Positions 7,447-15,674 of a stretch of 34,385 bases of DNA are shown piece by piece. The position numbers were made by a program, and so were the translations under genes. How positions within the stretch are numbered: the first letter of the stretch is position 1; each line of letters begins with the position of its first letter. This DNA comes from Planctomycetota bacterium. Its GTDB lineage: Bacteria; Planctomycetota; Planctomycetia; Gemmatales; Gemmataceae. The notes under the pieces were generated by a model. That model ran no database searches, was not told the DNA's origin, and saw nothing but the letters and a program-made list of their open reading frames with translations. The DNA lies in NCBI GenBank assembly GCA_021413475.1, contig JAIOQJ010000512.1:1-34385 (forward strand), read 5' to 3'.

Positions 7447-8862
7447 TTACTTCAATTCCAACACCTCAACCCGCTTGAAGATGACCTCGGTGGCGGACCC
7501 GATAACTTGCAGCGCGAAGTGGCCCTTCGTGAAGTGCCTGTGCGGATCCTTCCAGTCGACCGTGGTCTTGCCGTTCACCTTGATAATAAGGTGGTTGTCG
7601 ATGGCAATGACCTCTTGCGTGAACCATTCGTCGCGCTTATGCAGGGGAGTATTCACAACAATCTCATTTCGATACTCGCCCAGTCTCGTTCCGCGGGCAG
7701 GAAAGAGACTCCCCGTCAATGGGCCGGCATTGCCCAGGTAAATCTGCGCCTCGTAGCCAGCGAGGAAATTGGTGCCGAACTTGGCCCTGAAGAACTGCCC
7801 GCTGTTGCCGAGGTTGCCACCGTCGTTGATTTTGGCCTCAATTAGAAAATGGAAGTTGGAGTAGTCGTCGCGATCACTGAACAAATGATGGCGTGCCCCG
7901 GTGCCAACAAGCATGCCATTGCGGATGCGCCAGAGTGCAATTGTCGTGTTATCGAGGAGTTTGCCGTCGTAACCAACGAGTTTTCCGTCAAGCACGATCT
8001 TGCTCACACTTGCAACTTCATCACTCGGCTTGTCGGGCATCTTCCAACCAGTCAGGTCATTACCGTTAAAGAGCGAGACCCAGCCATTCAAGAGCACGGG
8101 CGAAGTCCCCGATAGATTGCCCACTTCGTTGGGGTTCTGCCGCCGTTGGTCCTTAAACAGCTTCGACATCGCCCCCGGCACTTCGTCCTTCACATATGCC
8201 CGCAACGAATCCCAGGTCACGACGTTCTTCTTGTTCTTCGCTTCCCCCTCCAGGCCCTTGATGACGTGATAGAAAAACACGCCGTGTTTCAGTTCTTCCG
8301 ATTCCGAGGCCTTTTCTCCATCCGAACAACTCATCAAGACGCCGATTCCCTTGGGCGGTAGCGGTGCGTCGTTGCTGCCGCCGCGGATGCCACGGCCGCC
8401 ATCGTCGCGGCAAGCATCGATCAACATTAGCTTGACGCCGTCGAAGGCTTTTTCCAATTTGCTGTAGACCTCGGTCAATGAAACGAGCGTCTTGGTTTCA
8501 TCCGGAAATGGCTTGGCGTCGCGGGGACAGAAGTAGCAATCCTTGCCGAATTGCAGGCCGTGCCCCGCGTAACCGAGTACGATCGTGTCGTTCTTCTTGT
8601 ACTTACCAAGAACATCTTCCAAGGCGGCCTCGATGTTCTTCTTGGTCGGCTCCTTCCCGGATTTGTCGGTGAGCAGCGTCACCTCGTAGCCGTGCTTTTT
8701 CAGCAATTCCGCCATCTTGGCCGCGTCGTTCATGGCGTAGTCGAGCTTCGGCAGTTTGGCGTGGTCGTATTCGTTGATGCCGACGAGGATGGCGTAGCGA
8801 TTGCCTTCCGCATGGACGGACAGTGGCAGCAGGAGCAAGATGATGGTGGCGAGGCGTTTCAT
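7447..8862 (-). CDS. Secreted caspase-like peptidase (C14) fused to a DUF1080 domain
   Basis: 471 residues. The signal peptide is residues 1-18 (SVHA/EG). The caspase-like domain spans about 21-255, with His101 (AGHG) and Cys151 (IDACRDD), SCSDGE at 177-182 and the HGVFFYHVIKG segment shared with its two paralogues. Residues 259-471 match the DUF1080 (3-keto-disaccharide hydrolase, laminin-G-like sandwich) family: WVSLFNGNDLTGWK at the start, then RNGMLVGTG, NSGQFFRA and HFALQV. DUF1080 is common in planctomycetes and linked to sugars, so surface-glycan recognition is an inference. The ATG at 8862 has GGAG 7 bases before it; the 14-codon upstream extension was rejected. It is the first of three caspase genes, 216 bases before the SEL1-type one. 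Confidence 0.9.
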   Translation of the reverse strand: MKRLATIILLLLPLSVHAEGNRYAILVGINEYDHAKLPKLDYAMNDAAKMAELLKKHGYEVTLLTDKSGKEPTKKNIEAALEDVLGKYKKNDTIVLGYAGHGLQFGKDCYFCPRDAKPFPDETKTLVSLTEVYSKLEKAFDGVKLMLIDACRDDGGRGIRGGSNDAPLPPKGIGVLMSCSDGEKASESEELKHGVFFYHVIKGLEGEAKNKKNVVTWDSLRAYVKDEVPGAMSKLFKDQRRQNPNEVGNLSGTSPVLLNGWVSLFNGNDLTGWKMPDKPSDEVASVSKIVLDGKLVGYDGKLLDNTTIALWRIRNGMLVGTGARHHLFSDRDDYSNFHFLIEAKINDGGNLGNSGQFFRAKFGTNFLAGYEAQIYLGNAGPLTGSLFPARGTRLGEYRNEIVVNTPLHKRDEWFTQEVIAIDNHLIIKVNGKTTVDWKDPHRHFTKGHFALQVIGSATEVIFKRVEVLELK

Positions 8863-9091
8863 GGGAAGGCTCCGGATCAATTTGCACCAGATCATGAAAA
8901 TCATCAGAATGTTATACCGCGCTTGGAGAGTATCCGGCGAAACAAAAACGCGAGGTGCCAGCGAACGGGGGTTGAAACCGTTGCCTTCTTACATGGGAGA
9001 ACGGAGAGACTGACGAGATCTTCCAGGATTCTTCGAGAAAAATGATGATGAATGTAGCGTGCTTTATGCAAAATACGGGCGGGATAGATCT

Positions 9092-9120
9092 TTGACATCG
9101 CTGCGATCGTTTGATAAACT
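9092..9120 (+). promoter_or_regulatory. Sigma-70-type promoter for the HEAT-like gene
   Basis: TTGACA at 9092-9097 and TAAACT at 9115-9120 are separated by 17 bases. The expected start is near 9127, about 78 bases before the ATG. It lies in the 342-base divergent gap 8863-9204, which also must hold the promoter for the minus-strand caspase run. A TATAAC-like box was seen there on the minus strand without a good -35. No other structure was recognised in the gap. Confidence 0.55.
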
Positions 9121-9204
9121 CCCACCTTGCGTGGCATCGTAGCTAGAACAAACTTCTGTCCTTGCCTGTTCGGTTAATGAGAACGATCCCAACGGGAGTT
9201 CGCC

Positions 9205-11733
9205 ATGAATCTTTCGACAATTCGGGTTCCCCGAGGAGCCTTCGCGGGTATGGTGGCTTGGTTTGGGATGTTTGTCTGCTGGGACGGGAAGGCGCTCGGT
9301 GAATCGGACTATGTTTCCCCTTGGACACAGAACCGGCAAGGGTTCGGTCCCTGGGGGAGTAATATCCCCAACGACGTCAATGCCGGCCGACCGTGGATGG
9401 TCAGGCCAGCGCCGACTCCCATAATGCCGTCATACCCTCAAACTCCACAACCAAGCCTAGTTGTTTCGAATCCGACAGTCCCGCGCGAACTGTCGCCTTC
9501 GTCAGCACTTGTCGATGATCCGGATGGATTACCGGAAGCCACTCCCATCGCGAATGGAAAACCTGCCGAAGCAGCGAAAGCGAGCGGAGGAAAAGGGTGG
9601 TACTGGTGGGCACTCGCTGGGGTGCTGGGCGCGGGCGGTTTGTCAGCGTTGTTCGGTCGACGCAGGTGGGGACTGATCCTCGCTGTCGGCGGAACGCTCG
9701 TGCTGGGCGTTGTTTGGTTGGTTCAACCGAACGCGCGGAACATCGCGAGCGATGGGAGTCCGGAATCCGTTTCCTTAACAGACGGGAAAAAGAGCTTTCA
9801 TCCCGTTCCCGATTTCGAAACCTTCAAAGAGAAAATTGTTAGCCCGAATCCTTACTATCGGGCTCAGGCGATACGATATGGGCATTTGTTCGGCGAAAAG
9901 GCATACCCTTTTTTGGAAGTCGAGGCGATGGCCGGTTCGATTGACGCTAAGCAAGCACTTTACCGGGTGGATCCCGTTCGGCGGATTCTGTCGCTGATGA
10001 AGCTCGCTCTGCAATACGGGAAAGACGGGAATGACGAGCGGATGAAAAAACTCAGCGGCGAGGCGATTTTTGATCTTCAATCGGCGATGGTATACCCTGG
10101 TCCTTATCCTCCCTTTCCCAGCAATACCTACCTTTTTGCTGCCAGTCAAGAAGCCGCTCCCACCGAGATACTTCTCGAAATAGTGTCGACGAAAGGCGCG
10201 ATATTTCGGCATGATTGGCGGGCTGACAATTACGAGTATTCTCGTGCTCGCTCAATTCTACTACAGCGATTGGCAGGAGTGTCGGCGACGCAGAAGAGCA
10301 ACGAAGATATCGAAAACGATCTCTTTCAAGGAAAAATCGGTAAAGAGCAATTTCTTCGTGCCATTGCCAACCGCCATGTTGAGTGGTTGATCCAGAACGC
10401 GGAGATAAGCCCCAACGATTATCGGCCGCTAAAAATTGAAATGCTACCGGACGTCTGCAAAGTAGCACCGAGCGCGTTAGCGAAACTTCAGCGTGCGTAT
10501 GCGAGTTTCCTCTCCTCGAAAAATTATGGTGATTTAGCACACGCCGTCCGTGCCATCGCCGCCAGTGGAGACGAAGGCGAAGAGTTTCTGGCTCGAGATT
10601 TGTTGATCATTCGCGGCGAACCGGGAAAAATTCGGCCGATTCAGCTAGGGAGACTGCAGGTAAAATTGCTTGATTCGCCCTCCCCCAAACTTCGGGATGC
10701 CGCCCAAGTTGCGGTTAGAGAATGGCTGGCGGAGATTCGCGAAAACAAGCCGATCCAGCAGAATCAATTTGAAGACGCTGACCGTGTCGAACTTCAAGGC
10801 TTTCTCCTTCTCACATTGGCTGCGGCAGGCGACCAATATGCGTACGCTGAAATGCGCACAAAGAGACTTTCACTGCTCGAAAGTTATTCCGCCTATTCTC
10901 TGAATTATGGCACTTGGGGTCCTTGGCACAAGAGCGACGCCGCTAAGCGGGAACTGGGGGAACGGGTGCAAGAGGTGAAAACGGTAATCGAGTCCGGCAA
11001 ACCGATACCGGAAGAGCTCCGCTGGCTCCTGTTCAAATATCCGAAAGAATTCGGAAATGCTCACGATTTTTACTTGCATCACGTCTACCGCGAACCCCAA
11101 ACGGATGACGATGCCTACCGCACCTTGAGCGAGATGTTGGCACTGGGAATCGACTGCAGCAAGGTTCTGGCGATGCTACTGAAGCGTGAGCGGGCGACCA
11201 CCTTGGATCTCGAGGGACTCTACCTGAGATTGAGTGCGAATGATTTCAGGAAGCTGTTGCCGTCGCTGATCAAATACATGGAAGAAAACGCTAGCTCAGG
11301 CTCAATTGCCGGCCTTTGCTTGGCGTGCTACATCCTTCACCAGAACGGGGCGGACGCGAAGGAAGCCGGCCCCGTTCTAGTTCGGCTGGCACGGCAAGGG
11401 AACAAATCCTTGCGCATGAACGCGCTGATGGCCTTGGAAAACGTGAAATCGTATAGCGAAGAATCATTTGCCGAGATTGTGCGAGGAGTGAAAAGCCGCG
11501 ACCGCGAGATTCGGAAAAATGCAATGCGTGCCCTACTTCGATTCGAAGACAGAGCGGCCATTGTGTTCGACGACGTCGCTCCCCTACTAAAAAGTGATGA
11601 TTCAGAGGAACGCAATGCAGCCGCCTCGCTGCTTTCGTCCATGGGACCGCCGGTCGCTGCTCGCGCCATCGAGGCACTCCAGCCGTTTCCGGAGTTCGGT
11701 CGCCAAGTAGAATGGTTGCGAAGCGTAAATTAA
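9205..11733 (+). CDS. Membrane-anchored HEAT-repeat-like protein
   Basis: 842 residues. Residues 1-32 look like a signal peptide (cleavage near ALG/ES). A Pro/Ser-rich linker follows to about 125, then two closely spaced membrane segments (131-150 and 154-174) with GRRRW between them. The remaining 650 residues are mostly helical. The last 200 show HEAT-type helical pairs (for example LRMNALMALENVKSY and IRKNAMRALLRFEDR), with earlier stretches of the same kind. HEAT solenoids are protein-binding scaffolds. GGGAG lies 6 bases before the ATG. It is transcribed away from the caspase cluster, sharing the intergenic region. Function unknown; a scaffold for envelope proteins is an inference. Confidence 0.8.
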   Translation: MNLSTIRVPRGAFAGMVAWFGMFVCWDGKALGESDYVSPWTQNRQGFGPWGSNIPNDVNAGRPWMVRPAPTPIMPSYPQTPQPSLVVSNPTVPRELSPSSALVDDPDGLPEATPIANGKPAEAAKASGGKGWYWWALAGVLGAGGLSALFGRRRWGLILAVGGTLVLGVVWLVQPNARNIASDGSPESVSLTDGKKSFHPVPDFETFKEKIVSPNPYYRAQAIRYGHLFGEKAYPFLEVEAMAGSIDAKQALYRVDPVRRILSLMKLALQYGKDGNDERMKKLSGEAIFDLQSAMVYPGPYPPFPSNTYLFAASQEAAPTEILLEIVSTKGAIFRHDWRADNYEYSRARSILLQRLAGVSATQKSNEDIENDLFQGKIGKEQFLRAIANRHVEWLIQNAEISPNDYRPLKIEMLPDVCKVAPSALAKLQRAYASFLSSKNYGDLAHAVRAIAASGDEGEEFLARDLLIIRGEPGKIRPIQLGRLQVKLLDSPSPKLRDAAQVAVREWLAEIRENKPIQQNQFEDADRVELQGFLLLTLAAAGDQYAYAEMRTKRLSLLESYSAYSLNYGTWGPWHKSDAAKRELGERVQEVKTVIESGKPIPEELRWLLFKYPKEFGNAHDFYLHHVYREPQTDDDAYRTLSEMLALGIDCSKVLAMLLKRERATTLDLEGLYLRLSANDFRKLLPSLIKYMEENASSGSIAGLCLACYILHQNGADAKEAGPVLVRLARQGNKSLRMNALMALENVKSYSEESFAEIVRGVKSRDREIRKNAMRALLRFEDRAAIVFDDVAPLLKSDDSEERNAAASLLSSMGPPVAARAIEALQPFPEFGRQVEWLRSVN

Positions 11734-11791
11734 TGATTGACGAAAGACTGAGCGACAATCGTTCGTGCAGAATTTCACACCGGGGTACCCG

Positions 11792-12526
11792 ATGGTTCGC
11801 AAACGCCTGTACGTTTATATCAAAGACGACGAAGCGCCGATCTGGTTCCGATTCTTGATCGGCTTGATACTCTGCTCAATTGGCGCGGGTGCCTTGGCGT
11901 TGTTCGACCTGCATGCCTCCTATTGGCTCATTCCCGTCATTATCTGCATCGCTATCGGCGGCTTGGTCATCCTCTTCGCAGGGTATTCGAGCCTCGGCCC
12001 GAGAGGGGTCGCGGCTTGCACTGTCCATGAAGGCGGGATCCATCTCAATATCGAACCACCCGTGTATTTCGCTTGGTCCGATGTCGGATCGACGATTTTC
12101 GAGGGTGAAGGCAATAACGCCCGATTGAAAATCATCGACCGCGAGGGCAATCAGACGGCGATCAAACTACACCGTTGCGCGGTGAAAATCGATACGTTGA
12201 AGAACGCGATCGACGTTTGTTCGCGTCATCCCGATTCCGAGACTTTGTTTCTTACGTGCCCCGCTTGCCACTTCTCGGTCGATACTCTGAAGGAATACAC
12301 GGTCGGCAATTTCCTTCTCTTGTTCGTCGTGGGTGCTTTGAAAAAGCAGCGAGTCATTGCCTGCCCTTCGTGCATGCGATCGCACGCACTTCAAATGCTT
12401 GCCGGCAATCTCTTAAGCGCTAACCTTCTCTGGCCCATCATCGTGCTTCCTTGGGGAACTTGGCTTCTCGCGCGATCGTTCTTCGGGAAAGGGCATTCGA
12501 ATGATGTCATGCTCTCTTTGAATTGA
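11792..12526 (+). CDS. Membrane protein with a split CPxC zinc-ribbon pair
   Basis: 244 residues from the ATG at 11792, preceded by CGGGG; a GTG 27 bases upstream is the alternative. Two membrane helices come first (about 17-40 and 45-65), then a soluble domain with a beta-rich stretch. CPAC and CPSC motifs lie about 35 residues apart and are separated by a hydrophobic segment (NFLLLFVVGAL). The final hydrophobic part (LLWPIIVLPWGTWLLA) is a probable third or fourth helix. The two CPxC pairs suggest a zinc ribbon or rubredoxin-like knuckle. It starts 58 bases after the HEAT-like gene, so co-transcription is likely. Family not recognised. Confidence 0.75.
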   Translation: MVRKRLYVYIKDDEAPIWFRFLIGLILCSIGAGALALFDLHASYWLIPVIICIAIGGLVILFAGYSSLGPRGVAACTVHEGGIHLNIEPPVYFAWSDVGSTIFEGEGNNARLKIIDREGNQTAIKLHRCAVKIDTLKNAIDVCSRHPDSETLFLTCPACHFSVDTLKEYTVGNFLLLFVVGALKKQRVIACPSCMRSHALQMLAGNLLSANLLWPIIVLPWGTWLLARSFFGKGHSNDVMLSLN

Positions 12527-12552
12527 CGCCATGGGGGAAACAATGGCGTCAA
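12523..12552. terminator. 10-bp hairpin between convergent genes
   Basis: ttgacgccat at 12523-12532 pairs with atggcgtcaa at 12543-12552 around a 10-base loop. It overlaps the stop codon of the plus-strand gene and sits before the end of the minus-strand gene. No clear T-run follows on either strand, so terminator function is only probable. Confidence 0.4.
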
Positions 12553-12584
12553 AAACATGACCGAAAGAAAATGAACCGTCTTGC

Positions 12585-13493
12585 TCAACCGCGCAGATTC
12601 TCCGCCCGAGAGCGAAGCGCCGCCGCGATGTCGCGGACAGTTTCATCGACCTCCACGCGTACGCGAATCGGGTCGGTGCCGGCTTCTAGGTCGGCCAGGT
12701 GAGTGTTGATTTTTTTGGCCCAGTCGCGGCAGCGGTTTTTCAGCCAGGTCTTCTCGTCGGCCGGCAGCGGTTGGTGCGTCGCCAGTAGCAACATCGAACA
12801 GCCCTGGCGAAACTCGTTCAGACGCTTCGACAGGTCAACGGCATTTTCAGGTCGCCTGTCGCTCCATTCCGTGACAGCAACACCCAGCTTCGCCAGGTAA
12901 TCGGGAGCCGCAAGGTTATTCGGCAGAGCGTCCGGCTTGTTCCAGCCCCAACCGGGAGCGGGTGATTCGTCAGGCTTTTTGGCCACCTCAGTCTTATCCG
13001 GGGTGGGACCAGGCGCGCGCCGGTTGATCGCGAAGACGGCAATCAGCACGACCGCCGCGGTGGCGAAGCTCACGACAAACGGATGACGCCAGATCGGTGC
13101 GGCCGGTCGCGCCGGCATCGCTGGCTCGACGTCCTTTTCAAGTCGCCGCCGACCGTTCGCTGTCAGAAGAGTGAGATCTTCGTCGCTCGCCGCCACTTTA
13201 TCCCAGTAAGGTCCCCCCTCGGATAGGACCGCCTCTTGGAGTGTCAGCAGCAAGTCAGGTTGCTTGAGCAAGGCGATAAGCCGGTGATGCGGAATCGCGG
13301 CCAGTCCTCGTTCCATGATCTCGACGAATACGTCGCCGAGCAATTCTTCGAACGTGCCGGCCGGGGCCGGGGCAGACCGATGGACGGCCGCCAATTCTTC
13401 AACAACGGCGCGCAAGTGCCGGCCGGCGATCTGTTCATCCAACCAACGGCCCAGATCTCGAGATTCAGCGGGAATCGTCATGGCATGTATCAT
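12585..13493 (-). CDS. Membrane-anchored anti-sigma-like partner of the ECF sigma factor
   Basis: 302 residues. The cytoplasmic N-terminal part (about 1-145) is helical and followed by one membrane helix (PFVVSFATAAVVLIAVFAI) and a periplasmic C-terminal domain of about 130 residues. The ATG at 13493 overlaps the sigma-factor stop codon (ATGA), so translation is coupled. Gene order and topology match planctomycete ECF sigma/anti-sigma pairs. No HxxxCxxC zinc anti-sigma motif was seen, so the assignment rests on context. An in-frame ATG at 13481 is a less likely start. The long open frame reaching 13664 runs over the sigma gene and was rejected. Confidence 0.7.
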   Translation of the reverse strand: MIHAMTIPAESRDLGRWLDEQIAGRHLRAVVEELAAVHRSAPAPAGTFEELLGDVFVEIMERGLAAIPHHRLIALLKQPDLLLTLQEAVLSEGGPYWDKVAASDEDLTLLTANGRRRLEKDVEPAMPARPAAPIWRHPFVVSFATAAVVLIAVFAINRRAPGPTPDKTEVAKKPDESPAPGWGWNKPDALPNNLAAPDYLAKLGVAVTEWSDRRPENAVDLSKRLNEFRQGCSMLLLATHQPLPADEKTWLKNRCRDWAKKINTHLADLEAGTDPIRVRVEVDETVRDIAAALRSRAENLRG

Positions 13494-14026
13494 TCGTCGG
13501 CCCATTCTTTCATGCAGTTTTCCAGCCGGTCCTTGGCCTGGAAGAAGAGCTTGTGCGCCTGCGGGGTCTTGATGCCTATACGCAGGCAAATTTGCTCGTA
13601 ATCTTCGCCGCCGAGCTTGCCGCGAACGACGGTTCCCTGGTCGCCTGGAAGATGATCGAGGCACTTTTCCAAACGGACGCGCCGTTCGGATTCCAAGGCC
13701 AGGCGCACGGGCGACTGACCGGATTCCGGTTCGATCTCACCGAGCATGCCGGCTCGCTTTTTCCGCCGATGATCGATGGCAAGATTGCGGGCGATCTGAA
13801 AAAGCCAGCCGCGAAAGTGCCCCTCGAAGGGCTTGCTTTCGGACTGCTTCCAGACGCGGATCCACACATCGTGGTGAATGTCCTCGAGTTCCGCCTGGGG
13901 AACGCCCTGTCCGGCAAGAAACGCCAATACTCGCCGGGCGTATCGCCCGTAGAGAGCGGTCACGTCCCGGCGAGCGGCGAGTGATTCATCTGAGGCATTT
14001 TGGGATGGGTCGCTTAGAGGAGTCAT
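13490..14026 (-). CDS. ECF-family RNA polymerase sigma factor
   Basis: 178 residues. Region 2 spans about residues 27-90 (ALYGRYARRVLAFL, then DIHHDVWIRVW and FRGWLFQIARNLAIDHRRKK), the core of -10 recognition. Region 4 (about 115-170; LDHLPGDQGTVVRGKL and DYEQICLRIGIKTPQAHKLFFQAKDRL) carries the helix-turn-helix for the -35. The start at 14026 keeps the expected ECF length; an ATG at 14068 adds 14 residues and no strong ribosome-binding site favours either. Coupled to the membrane partner immediately downstream, so it probably answers an envelope signal. Its targets cannot be read here. Confidence 0.85.
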   Translation of the reverse strand: MTPLSDPSQNASDESLAARRDVTALYGRYARRVLAFLAGQGVPQAELEDIHHDVWIRVWKQSESKPFEGHFRGWLFQIARNLAIDHRRKKRAGMLGEIEPESGQSPVRLALESERRVRLEKCLDHLPGDQGTVVRGKLGGEDYEQICLRIGIKTPQAHKLFFQAKDRLENCMKEWADE

Positions 14027-14071
14027 GCCGTAAGCTTGCCGACCCCACCCCAGAATGTCAAGTATCATGGC

Positions 14072-14350
14072 TCAATCGCAAACCTTGACCCATTTAACGT
14101 AAGCGACTTGTTTCTGAACCGGAACCTGCACGTCGCGGGTGCAAGTGACCTCTTTCGCGTACGGTTTGCCGCAATGGTCATAGCAAACCACCTTTTTGAC
14201 GTAAGTTTCTTGTTGAACGACATACTCAGTCACCGTCTTGTAGCATACTTGCTTGACGTAGCGGCAACACGGCTCGGAAGCGGAACTCAGCGACGGGGCG
14301 GTGAACAGGGCTGCGGCAACGGTTGCGGCGGTCAGGAACTTGCGGAACAT
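14072..14350 (-). CDS. Small secreted Cys-rich protein, YTV-like repeat type
   Basis: 92 residues. The signal peptide is residues 1-25 (ending SSASE). The mature part carries six cysteines and three related segments with aromatic-Val spacing (YKTVTEYVVQQETYVKK, YAKEVTCTRDVQVPVQ and QKQVAYVKWVK), similar to the planctomycete YTV repeat proteins of the cell surface. GAGGAG lies before the ATG. It ends just before the possible upstream start of the sigma gene and may be co-transcribed with it. A structural envelope role with disulphide cross-links is an inference. Confidence 0.75.
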   Translation of the reverse strand: MFRKFLTAATVAAALFTAPSLSSASEPCCRYVKQVCYKTVTEYVVQQETYVKKVVCYDHCGKPYAKEVTCTRDVQVPVQKQVAYVKWVKVCD

Positions 14351-14687
14351 GGTCGTCTCCTCGGTTTGGTTTGGTTGATCTTTCGCTCACGACAAACAGG
14401 AAAACGAAGGCGGCGGAAGAATCTTCCGAGAAAATTGAAAATAATCGACTCACGCCTTTGTTTCCCAATCGGGCAGACAGCCAGCGCGAACGCAAGTTTG
14501 TTGCTTCGTGACAAATGCAGAGCCTGGAATGTCAACGCCCTGCGCACGCAAGCGCGTATCTTGTGCGTGCCATCCCTGGACTTTCATAAGGGGAACGACA
14601 TAACGACTGAACCAGCTTTCGCGAGGCCGATCTTGCGATCCTCTTGGCGGTTTCCTCGCTTTTGCTCAAACGACAAGAGAGGGCCCA
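14351..14687. other. Divergent intergenic region, no gene seen
   Basis: About 337 bases between the divergent secreted protein and the DUF4105 gene. It should hold promoters for both. The only structure noted is a short ggaaga-tcttcc palindrome near 14416-14428. No convincing -35/-10 pair, riboswitch or RNA gene was recognised. Confidence 0.4.
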
Positions 14688-14714
14688 ATCACGGAATGGA
14701 TTCTTTCCGCACTG

Positions 14715-15674
14715 ATGCTCGCACTAGCCGCACCGACCACGCTCTGGATGGCCGGTGCGATTCGCTACGATTTGTGCCAAACGGACACGTTGGGTCGATT
14801 GTTCGCGGCGTGTTGGGTTGTTAGCGTCGGTTTCCTTTTCGCGGTCTGGCAACCAGTTTGGCAGCCGTTCGCGTTTCTGATGGGAGTCACCGGAATTTTC
14901 CTCGTCTGGTGGTTGCGGCTGAAGCCGAGCCACGACCGCGACTGGGACCCAAGCGTGGCGGTACTACCGCGAGTTTCGCGCCACGAGGATGAACTCACAC
15001 TTGAGAACGTCCGCAACTTCGAATATCGTTCGCTAAACGATTTCACCCCGCGTTACGAGACCCGCACGGTCCACTTCTCGAATTTACGGGGCGCGGACAT
15101 CATCTTCTTCAACTGGGGCTCGCCGTGGATGAGCCACCCCGTGCTGGTCTTCGATTTTGGCACCGACGGCCGCATCTGCATCTCGATCGAGGTGCGATAC
15201 CGAAAAGGGCAGAAATACGCGATCGTCCGTAGTTTCTACCGTCAGCAGGAGTTGATCTACCTGGTAGCTGACGAACGCGACGTGATTCTGCGGCGGACGA
15301 AACATTCCCCGAACCAGACCGCTCACCTGTACCACATGACCGTGAGCCTGGATATTGTGCAAAAAGCGTTCCTTGATTACGTCGGAGCGATCAACGACCT
15401 GTACGAAACGCCGCACTGGTACCACGGCCTGTTCCGAAATTGCACCACCACGTTTTACCGCCTCCCAAGCAGCCGATCGTTGCGCGATTTTCGCGTGCTC
15501 CTCAACGGCCGGCTCGACCTCGCCTTGTATGAGAATGGCCGGTTGGATCGTTCACTCCCTTTCGACGAACTGAAACGACTCGCCCTGATTAACGATATCG
15601 CGAATGGCGCTCCCGAGGCCGACTTCGGGGGTCACCTCCGCCGCGAACTGGAAAGGCGCTGCCATGAACAATGA
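14715..15674 (+). CDS. DUF4105/Lnb-type membrane protein, predicted thiol acyltransferase
   Basis: 319 residues from the ATG. Two or three hydrophobic segments (within about 1-68) anchor a domain of the DUF4105/Lnb N-terminal type. Conserved parts are SHPVLVFDFG with His141 and RNCTTTFY with Cys243, the expected catalytic His and Cys of this NlpC/P60-like fold. Lnb N-acylates lipoproteins, so lipoprotein or lipid acyl transfer is the likely role. The annotated ATG lacks a ribosome-binding site, whereas AGAGAGGG sits 5 bases before an in-frame ATC at 14688 that would add nine residues. It overlaps the patatin gene by 11 bases, so the two are coupled. Confidence 0.8.
   Translation: MLALAAPTTLWMAGAIRYDLCQTDTLGRLFAACWVVSVGFLFAVWQPVWQPFAFLMGVTGIFLVWWLRLKPSHDRDWDPSVAVLPRVSRHEDELTLENVRNFEYRSLNDFTPRYETRTVHFSNLRGADIIFFNWGSPWMSHPVLVFDFGTDGRICISIEVRYRKGQKYAIVRSFYRQQELIYLVADERDVILRRTKHSPNQTAHLYHMTVSLDIVQKAFLDYVGAINDLYETPHWYHGLFRNCTTTFYRLPSSRSLRDFRVLLNGRLDLALYENGRLDRSLPFDELKRLALINDIANGAPEADFGGHLRRELERRCHEQ

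Noticed and set aside
13494-13664. Extended start of the anti-sigma-like gene
   Set aside because: It lies within the sigma-factor coding region in another frame; the ATGA overlap at 13493 is the natural coupled start.
14041-14070. TTGACA on the minus strand before the sigma gene as a promoter
   Set aside because: At 17-base spacing the -10 position reads CAAGCT, too far from consensus.
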